Shown here in pieces: positions 25,297-35,733 of a DNA stretch of 64,000 nucleotides. Under the pieces are notes generated by a model. It was not told the origin of the DNA, made no database searches, and saw nothing but the letters and a program-made list of their open reading frames with translations. Numbering within the stretch: position 1 is the stretch's first letter; each line of letters starts with the position of its first letter. The translations under genes were made by a program, and so were the position numbers. The DNA comes from Solitalea longa (lineage in GTDB: Bacteria > Bacteroidota > Bacteroidia > Sphingobacteriales > Sphingobacteriaceae), in assembly GCF_002920915.1 (NCBI RefSeq), contig NZ_PQVF01000001.1, forward strand, positions 62,001-126,000, read 5' to 3'.

Positions 25297-28200
25297 ATGA
25301 TAAGAACCAACGCAAAGTTTATTTTCTATACGCTCACATTAATAGGAACGCTGTTTATAGTTAATTATACGGTTAGTTATTTTTCGAAGCCTGATACAGA
25401 GTTAAGAATGGTTGCCAACCGGGCCAGCCGCATTATTACCGAAAAATCAAACTTCATTGACAACTTTTATGCTGGTTCTATTAAGGACAAAAACCTTAAT
25501 TCGTTAACGGTTAACACTACCGAAATTTTAGAAAGGCTAAAAAATCAAAATATAAATCTGTTACAGTTTAAGGATAATAAACTGATTTTTTGGAGTAGCA
25601 ATCAGCTCATTGTTAACAACCCCGATGAAATAAAAAACGGAAATTCCTTTATTAAGCTCTCCAATGGTTGGTATTATGCAAGCAAACAAACCTATAATGG
25701 CACTACCAGTTTGTTTTTAATGCTCATAAAAACAGAGTATTCTTTCCAAAACAGTTACCTCAAAAATTCGTTTGTGGATGAGCTGAAGATCCCCTCCTAT
25801 TTTAAATTGTCAAATGCTGGAGAAAAAGGTGTTGTTTATGTACCCATTGGAACTGATATGGTGCTATTTGCCCTGAAAATTGACACTATTTTAAAGGATC
25901 AGGACATTTCCGTAGCCAAAATTGTTATTGAGAGCCTCATAATTGCCATCTCATTTGTATTGCTAATGTTGCTTGGCGATTTCTTTTATGAAAAAGGGAA
26001 AAAGCATATCACCTTTATTTTTGCAGTAATTATTCCGCTGCTTTTCCGGGTCGTTATGCTGGAGTTTAGCGTTCCCGGTGAGTTTTATCGTACTAAATTA
26101 TTTGACCCCACCATTTATGCTTCCACTTATCCCAATAATTCGTTAGGCGATCTTATGCTAAATGTATTATTGGTATTTGGCATTGTTTGGTATGGCACTA
26201 AAAAGATCAAACCTTTCGATCTTTCCTATGGCAAAAAAACAACGAAATATATTATAACCGCTCTGTTACTGCTGTTCATTTTTAAGATCTGCCAACTCCA
26301 GTACTCAATTTTTGAAGGCGTCATTTTAAACTCCCGCATAGAATTCGACCTTTCGAAGGTGCTTGATATTGGAGGTTACTGCCTTATTGGGCTGCTAATT
26401 ACCGGGCTCATATTATACGCGTTCTTTTTGCTCTCCTATTTGCTGGTTTCCTTCTTTAATGAGTTCAATTTTTCAGAATATGAAAAACTGGGTATTTTCC
26501 TGGTTTCCATCATTTTATTTACGGTGTATTTCCTTTTAAAAGGAAATTATAACGTTTACTATTTATTAATAGCGTTGTTTTTCTTGATTTTAGAGCGCAG
26601 TGCACGATTAGGAAAAAACGTTTTGGCTTTTCCTGAGCGAACCTTAGTGCTGCTTATTTTTTCTACGATCGTAGCATCAAGCCTCAACAGCTTATTAAAT
26701 GAGAAAGAGGGCGAAAACCGGAAACTACTGGCTTTAAAACTTGAGGATTCAACCGATCCGATTGCCGAGATTATATTCACCGACATTAAGAAGAAGATCA
26801 AGACCGATCCGGTGGTCATTAACTATTTCCTTTCTGATGAAAAAAACCGTTTAATGCTAAATGAACGTTTGCAAAAGGTTTATTTCGGAGGTTATTTTTC
26901 GCGGTATGAAGTTAATACCTATCCTGTTTCCTTCTCCTCTGAAGAAGCCGTTGCCAGCAAAGAAGTTACAGAGTTAAAATCGATGCTTGCGGAAAACAAA
27001 GTTGATTTCAATAAAAATCGGTCAAAGCTCGATACGCTTTTTCAACCTAAAGGACTGCCTGGTATTCAACATTATATAGGAGTGGTGAGTATTCAGAATA
27101 CGGTGAAGCCGGCTCTGTTGATCTTCGACATAAGTTCAAAGCTTGCCGAGCACGGTAATAGGTATCCGCAGTTGCTGCTCGAAAATAATTTGAATGTAAA
27201 TAAGGAGCTCGAAAATTATTCGTACGCATTATATAATAATGGGAAATTGTTGATCAACCGCGGTGATTATGCCTACCGGGTTAACAACCTGGAGTTTAAA
27301 AGCAAGTTCCGATCTGAGGATAGCTACTTTTTAAGTTTAAATGGTTATAATCACTTGGTGTATCGTGCCGGTAACCATACCGACATTGTTGTTAGCCGTA
27401 AGAATCATGATTTCTTTAACGAATTGGCCGTATTTTCTTATGTTTTAGGTTTTGCTATCCTATACGCAACCATCATTTTCCTGATCCGAAACACCATTTC
27501 TTTTGTCCGGCAAAATCATTCACTGTTACTGAACTTTAAGCTTAAGCAGGTTTTCAATTCCATAAACATGTTATTTAAAACCCGCATTCAGTTATCAATG
27601 ATCATGGCGGTAATGGTTTCTATTCTTGTTATTGGCTGGGTAACCTTGTTAAATGTTCGCAAACAGTATAAAGATCAGCAGAATGCATTGATCATCGAAC
27701 GGATTAACCTGGCAAGTGTCAACTTTAACGCGCAGTTGATCCAAAATGACTCGTTGTTTATCAATGACGAGTTTCCGGTAAAATTCGCCTCATTTGCCGA
27801 GATCAGCTCCTCAGATATAAATCTTTATGGTCCCGATGGGCGTTTGATCCGTTCAACTCAACCTAAGTTGTTCGACAGAGGGTTGATTTCAGATTATATT
27901 AATCCGAAACCGTTTTATGACATTTCCAAAAACGGGTTTACCGAATACATTACCGAGAATGAACAGCTAGGCAAGCTAAATTATATCTCAGCCTATGCCC
28001 CCATACTTAACTCTAGAAATAAAATATTAGGCTATATAAATATTCCTTATTTCGAAAACGAGGAAGATTATCGTTCAAAGATCTCTATATTTTTAAGTTC
28101 GATCATTAATGTTTATTCATTCGTGTTCCTTGCCATTGGTATTATTGCTTTTGTGTTTTCAAATTCCATTACGGCACCACTTGAAATGTTGCTTCAAAAC

Positions 28201-29034
28201 TTTAAGACCACAAGAATGGGCCGAAATAAACCGATTGAATGGCAAAACAATGATGAGATCGGTGCAATGGTGAATGAATACAATAATATGATCTCGGAGC
28301 TGGAGGTAAGCGCTCATAAGCTGGCCATGTCGGAACGGGAAAATGCCTGGAAGGAAATGGCCAAACAGATCGCACATGAAATTAAAAACCCATTAACGCC
28401 ATTGCGTTTGGGTATTCAACATCTTGAGCGCTCGTGGCGCGACAAGGATCCGAATTTCGATCACAAGTTCGAAAAATTCAGCAAAAGCTTTGTTCAGCAA
28501 ATTGATAGTCTTTCCTTCATTGCTTCAGAGTTTTCGAGCTTTGCCAAAATGCCCGAAACCCGCAATGAGATCTTTGATGTAAAAGAGATCCTTGAGCAAA
28601 CTGTTAATATTTTTAAAGAGACTGAAAGCGCAGAAGTAATTTTTCGCTCATGGAATTATTATAACACACAAATATATGCCGACAAGGACCAGCTGCTTCG
28701 TTCGTTTAACAACCTGGTGAAAAATGCGTTGCAGGCCATGCCGACTGATGAAAAAGGGATAGTAATGATAGATTTAACAGGTTCGGAGAATGAGGTATCA
28801 ATCACAATTTCCGATACGGGTAGTGGTATTCCTGACGAAATGCGGGAAAAAGTTTTCGCACCAAATTTTACTACCAAGAGCTCAGGAATGGGTATTGGGC
28901 TTGCGTTCGTTAAAAATTCAATTGAAAACGCAGGCGGTTTAATTCGTTTTAACTCGGTTGCCGGCGTTGGAACCACTTTTTATATCAATCTCCCTGTGGT
29001 GAAAAGTAAGGTGATAAATACAAAATACGATTAG
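25297..29034 (+). CDS. Large multi-TM sensor histidine kinase, NtrY-like
   Basis: A 1245-residue membrane kinase, far longer than ordinary histidine kinases. Segments: an N-terminal transmembrane helix and extracytoplasmic domain (1-200), a cluster of six or more transmembrane helices (about 205-475), a second extracytoplasmic part with further transmembrane helices near 705 and 765, a sensor loop, a transmembrane helix near 945, HAMP, HisKA with phosphorylated His1027 (HEIKNPLTPLRLG), and an ATPase domain (N box NNLVKNALQAMP, G1 DTGSGIPDE, G2 GMGIGLAF). The H-box resembles NtrY. No response regulator is adjacent, so its partner is unknown. Confidence 0.9.
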   Translation: MIRTNAKFIFYTLTLIGTLFIVNYTVSYFSKPDTELRMVANRASRIITEKSNFIDNFYAGSIKDKNLNSLTVNTTEILERLKNQNINLLQFKDNKLIFWSSNQLIVNNPDEIKNGNSFIKLSNGWYYASKQTYNGTTSLFLMLIKTEYSFQNSYLKNSFVDELKIPSYFKLSNAGEKGVVYVPIGTDMVLFALKIDTILKDQDISVAKIVIESLIIAISFVLLMLLGDFFYEKGKKHITFIFAVIIPLLFRVVMLEFSVPGEFYRTKLFDPTIYASTYPNNSLGDLMLNVLLVFGIVWYGTKKIKPFDLSYGKKTTKYIITALLLLFIFKICQLQYSIFEGVILNSRIEFDLSKVLDIGGYCLIGLLITGLILYAFFLLSYLLVSFFNEFNFSEYEKLGIFLVSIILFTVYFLLKGNYNVYYLLIALFFLILERSARLGKNVLAFPERTLVLLIFSTIVASSLNSLLNEKEGENRKLLALKLEDSTDPIAEIIFTDIKKKIKTDPVVINYFLSDEKNRLMLNERLQKVYFGGYFSRYEVNTYPVSFSSEEAVASKEVTELKSMLAENKVDFNKNRSKLDTLFQPKGLPGIQHYIGVVSIQNTVKPALLIFDISSKLAEHGNRYPQLLLENNLNVNKELENYSYALYNNGKLLINRGDYAYRVNNLEFKSKFRSEDSYFLSLNGYNHLVYRAGNHTDIVVSRKNHDFFNELAVFSYVLGFAILYATIIFLIRNTISFVRQNHSLLLNFKLKQVFNSINMLFKTRIQLSMIMAVMVSILVIGWVTLLNVRKQYKDQQNALIIERINLASVNFNAQLIQNDSLFINDEFPVKFASFAEISSSDINLYGPDGRLIRSTQPKLFDRGLISDYINPKPFYDISKNGFTEYITENEQLGKLNYISAYAPILNSRNKILGYINIPYFENEEDYRSKISIFLSSIINVYSFVFLAIGIIAFVFSNSITAPLEMLLQNFKTTRMGRNKPIEWQNNDEIGAMVNEYNNMISELEVSAHKLAMSERENAWKEMAKQIAHEIKNPLTPLRLGIQHLERSWRDKDPNFDHKFEKFSKSFVQQIDSLSFIASEFSSFAKMPETRNEIFDVKEILEQTVNIFKETESAEVIFRSWNYYNTQIYADKDQLLRSFNNLVKNALQAMPTDEKGIVMIDLTGSENEVSITISDTGSGIPDEMREKVFAPNFTTKSSGMGIGLAFVKNSIENAGGLIRFNSVAGVGTTFYINLPVVKSKVINTKYD

Positions 29035-29164
29035 CCATTAACTTGATCAGAGCTGAAATGTTTAGGAAAAGGTATGATTTGTGCTTTCAATTCGTTTTTT
29101 AAGTCAAAGCTCTTTTGCATTTTATCACAGAATCCCGATTTTCGGAATTACAAACCAAACACCC

Positions 29165-32100
29165 ATGAATCAGCGTTTAGTCAAGATTTGGCTATCAATT
29201 TTACTTTGTACCTCAATTTTTGGAGTTAACGCCCAAAAACTAACTTCTTATGTAAATCCTTTTGTCGGAACTGCCGGCCACGGCCATACATTTCCAGGGG
29301 CAACTTTGCCTTTTGGCATGGTGCAGGTAAGTCCCGATACCGGAACCGAAGGCTGGGACTGGTGCTCAGGTTACCACAGTTCCGATAGTTCCATTATTGG
29401 TTTTTCACACACACATTTAAGCGGGACAGGCGGTGCTGATTACGGCGATATTTTATTAATGCCTACCATTGGTGCCTGGAAATTGGAGCCGGGAACAAAG
29501 GCAAATCCTTCAGAAGGTTACCGCTCTCGTTTTAAACACGAAAATGAAACGGCAGCACCAGGCTATTACAGTGTTTTTTTAGATGATTATAAAGTGAAGG
29601 CTGAACTTACCGCCACCCAACGGGTGGGGTTTCATCGATATGTCTATCCTAAATCATCAGTAAGCAATATTGTAATTGATCTAAAGCACGGCATTTCAGA
29701 TGAGGTGGTTGAAAGCTTTATTCAAATCAATGGAAATGATGAAGTGGTGGGGCTTCGCCGATCAAAAGGCTGGGCAAATGACCAATATGTTTATTTCGTT
29801 ATTAAATTCTCAAAGCCATTTAAAAAATTTGCGGTTGCCGATGGCCAGGATCTGATAGTTGATGGCAGAAAAATGGAAGGTAAGGCTGTTAAAGGAATTT
29901 TTCGTTTCTCCACCAAAGACCAGGAGGCCATACTTACCAAGGTATCCATCTCTTCAGTAAGTATTGATGGCGCCCGGAGAAATCTTGAAGCTGAGCTCCC
30001 CGGATGGGACTTTGATCAAACTAAAACCACTGCCGAAAGTATATGGGAAAAACAACTGGGAACTATTAAAATAAATGCCCCGGTTGACTCCATCGATTCA
30101 TCCAGGGTAAACCAGAAAAAAATATTTTATACGGCACTTTATCATTGCTTTATTCATCCTAACATTTATAATGATGTTGACGGGCAATACAGAGGAATGG
30201 ATAAGAAGATCCATGAAGCTGACGGTAACCATTACACCGTGTTTTCGCTATGGGATACCTTCAGGGCCTTGCATCCATTATTTTCCATTATCGCTCCTGA
30301 AAAAAATAATGAATTTGTTCAGTCCATGCTCGAAGATTACCAACAATCGGGCAGTTTACCCATTTGGGAATTGGCTTCTAATGAAACAGGAACCATGATC
30401 GGTTATCATGCCATTCCGGTTATTTCGGATATGATTTTAAAGGAGCAGGCTTCCTTCGATATAAATATGGCTTATGAAGCTATGAAAAAAAGTGCCATGG
30501 ATGATGATCGGGGGCTAAAGTATTATAAACTGAATGGATTTATTCCACGGGAACTGGAGAATAATGCCGTTTCAAAACAACTCGAGTATGCCTACGACGA
30601 TTGGTGCATTGCCCAGGTAGCCAAAAAGCTAGGAAAGGAAAATGACTATGAATACTTTTTGGGCAGAGCTTTGAACTATCAAAATACCTTTGACCCAACT
30701 GTCGGTTTTATGAGAGGCAGAAATGTGTACGGACAATGGAACCCTGAGTTTGATCCATCGCAGGTTTCAATTTTAGGCAGTGGTGATTTTACCGAAGGTA
30801 ACTCATGGCAGTATAGTTTCTTTGCTCCGCAGGATGTAAACGGACTAATCAGTCTTTATGGCGGAGATGATCGTTTCAGCGCTAAACTGGATAGCTTATT
30901 TAGTCAAAAGCCGCATGTTAGCAATGAACAGGCTGTGGATGTAAGCGGTTTAGTAGGTCAGTATGCGCAAGGAAATGAACCAAGCCATCATGTGGCCTAC
31001 CTATACAACTTTGTGGGCAAGCCCTGGAAAACGCAACAGATGGCAAGCAAAATTGCGGAAGAGCTTTACACTCCGGAGCGAGATGGCCTTTGTGGAAACG
31101 AGGACTGCGGACAAATGTCGGCTTGGTTCGTTTTTACCAGCCTTGGCTTTTACCCGGTTAATCCTGCATCGGGCCAATATATTATAGGAAGTCCTTTGTT
31201 TGAATCGGTAACCCTTAACCCTGAAACAGATCATGCATTTACAATTACCGCGCATAATAATTCTGAAGACAATAAGTACATTCAATCAGCTTCATTAAAC
31301 GGCAACTCTTATGTTAAAGGGTTTATCAATCATTCGGCTATTATCAAATCAGGTTCGTTGGAATTTAATTTAGGAGGTACCCCAAATAAGGACTGGGCAG
31401 TAGCAAAAGAAAACAGACCGAACCACAGTATTACAATGCCTGCCGACGCGAAAAAGGAAAGTTTGTTATTTATGCCTTATGAAGCTTCGGGCAAAACGCT
31501 TTTCGTTGGAAAAAAATCGGTTCAATTAAAAACGGAAACACCAGCCGCTAAGATCTATTACACGTTTGATGACTCCCCTCCTTCTAACAATTCTAAACTA
31601 TACGATCGTCCTTTCGAAATAAACAAAAGCCAAACAGTTAATGCTGTTGCAATAGATAACAACGGGGTTCAAAGTGAAGTTTCTACTTTAAACTTTACCC
31701 GTGCACAAATCAAACGAGCTAAAGCCCGGTTCCCTAAAATTTCATCAACGGCAACAGCAGGAACAACTTACCCGAATACGGCTGATGTTTTACTGGATGC
31801 TACGTTTGGAACCTACAACTTTAGAGACGGGTATTGGTTTGCCTCAAATGACGAACGCTACAGCTTAATTATTGAGCTTGAAAAACCTATGTGGGTTAAA
31901 ACCTTAAAAATGCGATTCATGCAAAACACAGGTTCCTGGATCTTCTTGCCTAAAACCATTTCTTTTCAGGTGTCGGTTGATGGAAAGACCTTCACAGAGG
32001 TGGGAACAGTTGAAAATGAAATCCCCTTGGGCCAGCAGGAGATCGACATAAAAGAATTTACCAAACCTTGTGATTCCAAAGAAAAGATCAAATTTATTAA

Positions 32101-32197
32101 GGTTAACGTAGAAAATATTGGAAATTTACCCGGATGGCATCCTGGTGCCGGTAATCGTCCATGGATGTTTTCTGATGAATTGATTCTGGAATATTAA
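29165..32197 (+). CDS. GH92 family exo-alpha-mannosidase
   Basis: A 1010-residue exported glycosidase. The start at ATG 29165 gives a signal peptide (MNQRLVKIWLSILLCTSIFGVNAQ); the longer frame starts with GTG at 29081 and reads 28 unlikely residues first. GH92 signatures: YVNPFVGTAGHGHTFPGA, the DGNHYTVFSLWDTFRA segment and the Ca-dependent catalytic motif GNEDCGQMSAWF. GH92 enzymes trim alpha-mannose from N-glycans. The C-terminus adds a chitobiase-C-like domain (AAKIYYTFDDSPPSNNSK) and a discoidin-like beta-sandwich. It leads the GH92-cutC-GH2 operon. Confidence 0.93.
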   Translation: MNQRLVKIWLSILLCTSIFGVNAQKLTSYVNPFVGTAGHGHTFPGATLPFGMVQVSPDTGTEGWDWCSGYHSSDSSIIGFSHTHLSGTGGADYGDILLMPTIGAWKLEPGTKANPSEGYRSRFKHENETAAPGYYSVFLDDYKVKAELTATQRVGFHRYVYPKSSVSNIVIDLKHGISDEVVESFIQINGNDEVVGLRRSKGWANDQYVYFVIKFSKPFKKFAVADGQDLIVDGRKMEGKAVKGIFRFSTKDQEAILTKVSISSVSIDGARRNLEAELPGWDFDQTKTTAESIWEKQLGTIKINAPVDSIDSSRVNQKKIFYTALYHCFIHPNIYNDVDGQYRGMDKKIHEADGNHYTVFSLWDTFRALHPLFSIIAPEKNNEFVQSMLEDYQQSGSLPIWELASNETGTMIGYHAIPVISDMILKEQASFDINMAYEAMKKSAMDDDRGLKYYKLNGFIPRELENNAVSKQLEYAYDDWCIAQVAKKLGKENDYEYFLGRALNYQNTFDPTVGFMRGRNVYGQWNPEFDPSQVSILGSGDFTEGNSWQYSFFAPQDVNGLISLYGGDDRFSAKLDSLFSQKPHVSNEQAVDVSGLVGQYAQGNEPSHHVAYLYNFVGKPWKTQQMASKIAEELYTPERDGLCGNEDCGQMSAWFVFTSLGFYPVNPASGQYIIGSPLFESVTLNPETDHAFTITAHNNSEDNKYIQSASLNGNSYVKGFINHSAIIKSGSLEFNLGGTPNKDWAVAKENRPNHSITMPADAKKESLLFMPYEASGKTLFVGKKSVQLKTETPAAKIYYTFDDSPPSNNSKLYDRPFEINKSQTVNAVAIDNNGVQSEVSTLNFTRAQIKRAKARFPKISSTATAGTTYPNTADVLLDATFGTYNFRDGYWFASNDERYSLIIELEKPMWVKTLKMRFMQNTGSWIFLPKTISFQVSVDGKTFTEVGTVENEIPLGQQEIDIKEFTKPCDSKEKIKFIKVNVENIGNLPGWHPGAGNRPWMFSDELILEY

Positions 32198-32206
32198 TTT
32201 TTAATA

Positions 32207-32983
32207 ATGAATACGATCATTGAGCCTACACTGGAAATATGCTGCTACTCGGCTGAATCGGTAGCTGAGGCAGCGAAAGGTGGGGCGCACCGCGTAGAAC
32301 TTTGCGATAGCATGCAAGATGGCGGCACCACGCCCAGCATGGGAACCATTGCTATGGCCCGCAAGGTTAAGGACATAAAACTGTATGTGATCATTCGTCC
32401 GCGTGGAGGCGATTTTTGCTATAACCCTACCGAGTTTGAAGTAATGAAATACGACATTACAGAGGCAAAAAGACTTGGTGCTGATGGAGTGGTGATCGGT
32501 ATTTTAAATGCTGACGGCTCTATAGACGTCGATCGAACCAAACAATTAGTTGATCTCGCCCAGCCATTGGATGTCACTTTCCATCGTGCTTTTGATATGA
32601 GCAACAATCCAGTTGAGTCGCTTGAGGCTATTTATTCATGCGGGATCAAACGAATCCTAACTTCTGGAGCCTATAATACCGCCCCCGAAGGAGTTTCTGT
32701 ACTTCAGTCATTATCGGAACAGGCGGGCAACCGCATAGCTATTATGGCTGGTAGCGGTGTAAACGCCGGCAATATGGAGCAGCTATTTAAAGCGGGTATT
32801 CGTCATTTTCACTCTTCGGCCACCAAATTTGTAAATACCGAGATGCAATACCGCAACCCAAATATTAAAATGGGAAAAGAAGGTCAATTATCAGAATTTG
32901 AGAAGCCGATAGTTGATGTAGAAAAAGTAAAAGCAATGAAAGATAAACTGGACGATCTTTCTAACATTAAAATTAGCCGATAA
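32207..32983 (+). CDS. cutC: CutC family protein
   Basis: A 258-residue TIM-barrel protein matching CutC (LEICCYSAESVAEAAKGGAHRVELC at the start, IRPRGGDFCYN, VTFHRAFDM, RILTSGA and the end IRHFHSSATK). CutC was named for copper tolerance in E. coli, but the role is disputed. Here it lies 9 bases after a GH92 mannosidase and 14 before a GH2 mannosidase, so a role in carbohydrate metabolism is a reasonable inference. Confidence 0.9.
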   Translation: MNTIIEPTLEICCYSAESVAEAAKGGAHRVELCDSMQDGGTTPSMGTIAMARKVKDIKLYVIIRPRGGDFCYNPTEFEVMKYDITEAKRLGADGVVIGILNADGSIDVDRTKQLVDLAQPLDVTFHRAFDMSNNPVESLEAIYSCGIKRILTSGAYNTAPEGVSVLQSLSEQAGNRIAIMAGSGVNAGNMEQLFKAGIRHFHSSATKFVNTEMQYRNPNIKMGKEGQLSEFEKPIVDVEKVKAMKDKLDDLSNIKISR

Positions 32984-32997
32984 CAACCTTACCAACC

Positions 32998-35646
32998 ATG
33001 AAAATCTTTAAACAACTATACCTTACTCTTATCGTTATGGCAGCAGCTCAAACCGCCTGGTCACAATCGGTAAAAGTCATTGAACTCAACCAGGGATGGA
33101 AATTTAAACAAGCCGATGGCAACCAATGGCTGCCTGCAACTGTTCCGGGTACTGTTCATACCGACCTGCTGGCGAATAAAGTAATTAACGCCCCTTTTTA
33201 CCGAAACAACGAAAAAGAGGTTCAATGGATAGAAACTAAAGATTGGGTGTATGAAACTACCGTTAACATTGATGATGAGCTTAACACCTACAATAATATT
33301 GACCTGCAGTTCGATGGCTTAGATACCTATGCGGACATTTTCATAAACGACTCTCTGGCTTTGAAAACCAATAATATGTTTATTGGTTACCAGCTGCATG
33401 TGAAAGATTTTCTAAAGCCGGGCGAAAATAAATTAAAGATCTATTTTCATTCGCCGGTAAACACGGCTTTGCCACAGGCAAATGCCTCTGCTATAAAATA
33501 TCCCGCCGACAATGAGCAATCGCAAATAAAAACCAGTGTATTTACCCGTAAAGCTCCTTATCACTACGGCTGGGATTGGGGGCCGCGATTTGTTACCTCA
33601 GGTATTTGGAAACCAATAAAGCTTATTGCCTGGAACAAAGTGCGAATTATTGACACTTACGTTCAGCAGTTATACTTAAGCAATTCTCAAGCATCTTTGG
33701 AAGCCGATCTCGAGCTTGAATCAGCAATTGATAAAACTGTTCAGTTGAAAGTCTCGAGCCCTGATAATGAATTCGTACCGGTTTACATGGATCAATACCT
33801 TACGCCGGGCCGACAAAATGTGCATGTTACCTTTAAAATTGAAAACCCAAAACGCTGGTGGCCTAATGGTTTAGGCGAGCAAAAATTATATAAGGTAAAC
33901 CTGGAAGTGCTCACGGAGGATGGAGGCGACAGCAAATTACAGAAGATCGGCCTAAGAAGTTTACAAGTAGTGAATGAGCCGGATTCAATGGGCGAAAGTT
34001 TCTACGTAAAAGTAAATGGGGCCCCGGTTTTCATGAAAGGTGCAAATTATATTCCTTCTGATAGTTTTCTGCCCAGGGTTACCACCGACCGCTTGCAAAA
34101 AGTATTCGCGGATGTAAAGCAGTCGAATATGAATATGCTGCGCATTTGGGGTGGAGGCGTTTATGAAAGCGATGAGTTTTACAATTTAGCCGATGAAAAT
34201 GGCATTCTGATTTGGCAGGATTTTATGTTTGCCTGCACCATGTATCCTTCTGATTCAGCTTTTCTTGCCAGTGTTAAAGCCGAAGCTGAATATAATGTTA
34301 AGCGCTTGCGTAAGCATCCTAGCCTTGCGTTGTGGTGCGGCAATAATGAAATTGGTGTGGCCTGGAAAAACTGGGGTTGGCAAAGCACCTACAAATACAG
34401 TGAGAAAGAACAACAGGAATTAGTTGAAGGCTATAAAAAAGTGTTTGATGAAGTGTTGCCGCATGCAGTAGAGCGCTTCGATATCAACCGTTTTTATTTT
34501 CCTACATCGCCAATAAGTAATTGGGGCAAAGCCGAGGATTTTAAGAAAGGCGACAACCATTTTTGGGGGGTATGGCATGCCGAGCTTCCCTTTGAAGAAT
34601 ATAACACCCATATTCCCCGCTTTATGAGCGAGTATGGCTTCCAGTCGTTTCCAGATATGATTACCGTTAAGCGTTTTGCCAAAACCGAAGATTTCGACAT
34701 TAACTCTCCGGTAATGAAAACGCACCAGAAAAGTTATAAGGGAAACGGCTTGATTAAGGTTTATATGGATCGTTATTACCGCCAACCAAAAGACTTTGAA
34801 TCGTTTCTGTACGTGGGTCAACTGTTGCAAGCCGAAGGAATTAAATTGGCTATTGAGGCCCATCGTCGCAATATGCCTTACTGCATGGGCACTTTATATT
34901 GGCAATTAAATGATTGCTGGCCGGTAGCTTCCTGGAGTAGTATTGATTACTACGGACGATGGAAAGCGTTACAGTATTATGCAAAAGAAGCGTTCTCGCC
35001 CATTTTGGTGGACCCGGAAATTGAAAAAGAGAAGTTGAATATTTATGCCATTTCTGATTTAAGAGAAAATAAACCGGCTGAATTAAAGTTGAAGCTCATA
35101 GATTTTAAAGGAAACCAGGTTTGGGCCAAATCCGAGAATGTGCATCTTGCGGCTAATGCCAGCAAGGTAATTTATACAGAGCCACTAAATGCGCATATTG
35201 GTACATTAAACAAGACGGAACATTTGCTATCGATTGAGTTATTGGTTGACGGAAAAATTGCCTCAAAAAATATCCTTTACCTTGATACCATTAAAGCAAT
35301 CAATCTTGCTAAGCCAACTATTACAACCGAAATTACGGCTTATGATAAAGGCTTCAGAATTAAACTGGGAACTGATATTTTAGCTAAAAACATTTACCTG
35401 CAATTGCCCAATGATCAGTCATCAGCCTTCGCGCAAAACTATTTCGATCTATTGCCGGGAGAAACCGTTACCATTGATTTTTCATCAGGGCTCACTTTGG
35501 AACAAGTTAAGAATAACTTAAAGATCATGACTTTAGCCGATAGCTATAAAACGGTCGAAAACAACTCCACTAAAGCTGCCGAAACTAAAGAGCCAGAAAA
35601 ACCTGGTTTTTTAGAACGAATGAAGAACAAGTTGAAAAAGAATTAG
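32998..35646 (+). CDS. Exported GH2 family beta-mannosidase
   Basis: An 882-residue enzyme with signal peptide (MKIFKQLYLTLIVMAAAQTAWSQ). The domain order follows GH2: N-terminal sugar-binding jelly roll (AVNIDDEL-type strands, then HYGWDWGPRFVTSG), an immunoglobulin-like domain, and the TIM barrel. The acid/base is Glu451 (WCGNNEIG) and the nucleophile Glu545 (MSEYGFQSF). Such beta-mannosidases release mannose from the beta-1,4-linked core of N-glycans. With the GH92 enzyme upstream, the operon could remove all mannose from an N-glycan. The last 30 residues are Lys/Glu-rich. Confidence 0.93.
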   Translation: MKIFKQLYLTLIVMAAAQTAWSQSVKVIELNQGWKFKQADGNQWLPATVPGTVHTDLLANKVINAPFYRNNEKEVQWIETKDWVYETTVNIDDELNTYNNIDLQFDGLDTYADIFINDSLALKTNNMFIGYQLHVKDFLKPGENKLKIYFHSPVNTALPQANASAIKYPADNEQSQIKTSVFTRKAPYHYGWDWGPRFVTSGIWKPIKLIAWNKVRIIDTYVQQLYLSNSQASLEADLELESAIDKTVQLKVSSPDNEFVPVYMDQYLTPGRQNVHVTFKIENPKRWWPNGLGEQKLYKVNLEVLTEDGGDSKLQKIGLRSLQVVNEPDSMGESFYVKVNGAPVFMKGANYIPSDSFLPRVTTDRLQKVFADVKQSNMNMLRIWGGGVYESDEFYNLADENGILIWQDFMFACTMYPSDSAFLASVKAEAEYNVKRLRKHPSLALWCGNNEIGVAWKNWGWQSTYKYSEKEQQELVEGYKKVFDEVLPHAVERFDINRFYFPTSPISNWGKAEDFKKGDNHFWGVWHAELPFEEYNTHIPRFMSEYGFQSFPDMITVKRFAKTEDFDINSPVMKTHQKSYKGNGLIKVYMDRYYRQPKDFESFLYVGQLLQAEGIKLAIEAHRRNMPYCMGTLYWQLNDCWPVASWSSIDYYGRWKALQYYAKEAFSPILVDPEIEKEKLNIYAISDLRENKPAELKLKLIDFKGNQVWAKSENVHLAANASKVIYTEPLNAHIGTLNKTEHLLSIELLVDGKIASKNILYLDTIKAINLAKPTITTEITAYDKGFRIKLGTDILAKNIYLQLPNDQSSAFAQNYFDLLPGETVTIDFSSGLTLEQVKNNLKIMTLADSYKTVENNSTKAAETKEPEKPGFLERMKNKLKKN

Positions 35647-35649
35647 AGC

Positions 35650-35733
35650 GATTATGGGGCTAAGTTCTATGATCCGGTGATTGCAAGGTGGTTTGTCGTG
35701 GATCCCAAGCGGAATCAAGAGTCGAACACTTAA
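35650..35733 (+). pseudogene. Rhs/YD-repeat core fragment
   Basis: Starting 4 bases after the beta-mannosidase stop, an open stretch without start codon reads DYGAKFYDPVIARWFVVDP, matching the Rhs core signature (YDYGARFYDP..GRW..DP) that precedes toxin tips in polymorphic toxins. It stops at TAA 35731-35733. Nothing of the large Rhs shell is left, so this is a relic. Confidence 0.65.

Noticed and set aside
29081-29164. Longer GH92 protein from GTG 29081
   Set aside because: The extra 28 residues do not form a signal peptide, whereas ATG 29165 starts a clear one.
34420-34863. 147-codon frame on the minus strand inside the beta-mannosidase gene
   Set aside because: Shadow of the GH2 gene around its catalytic region; no start context and no family likeness.
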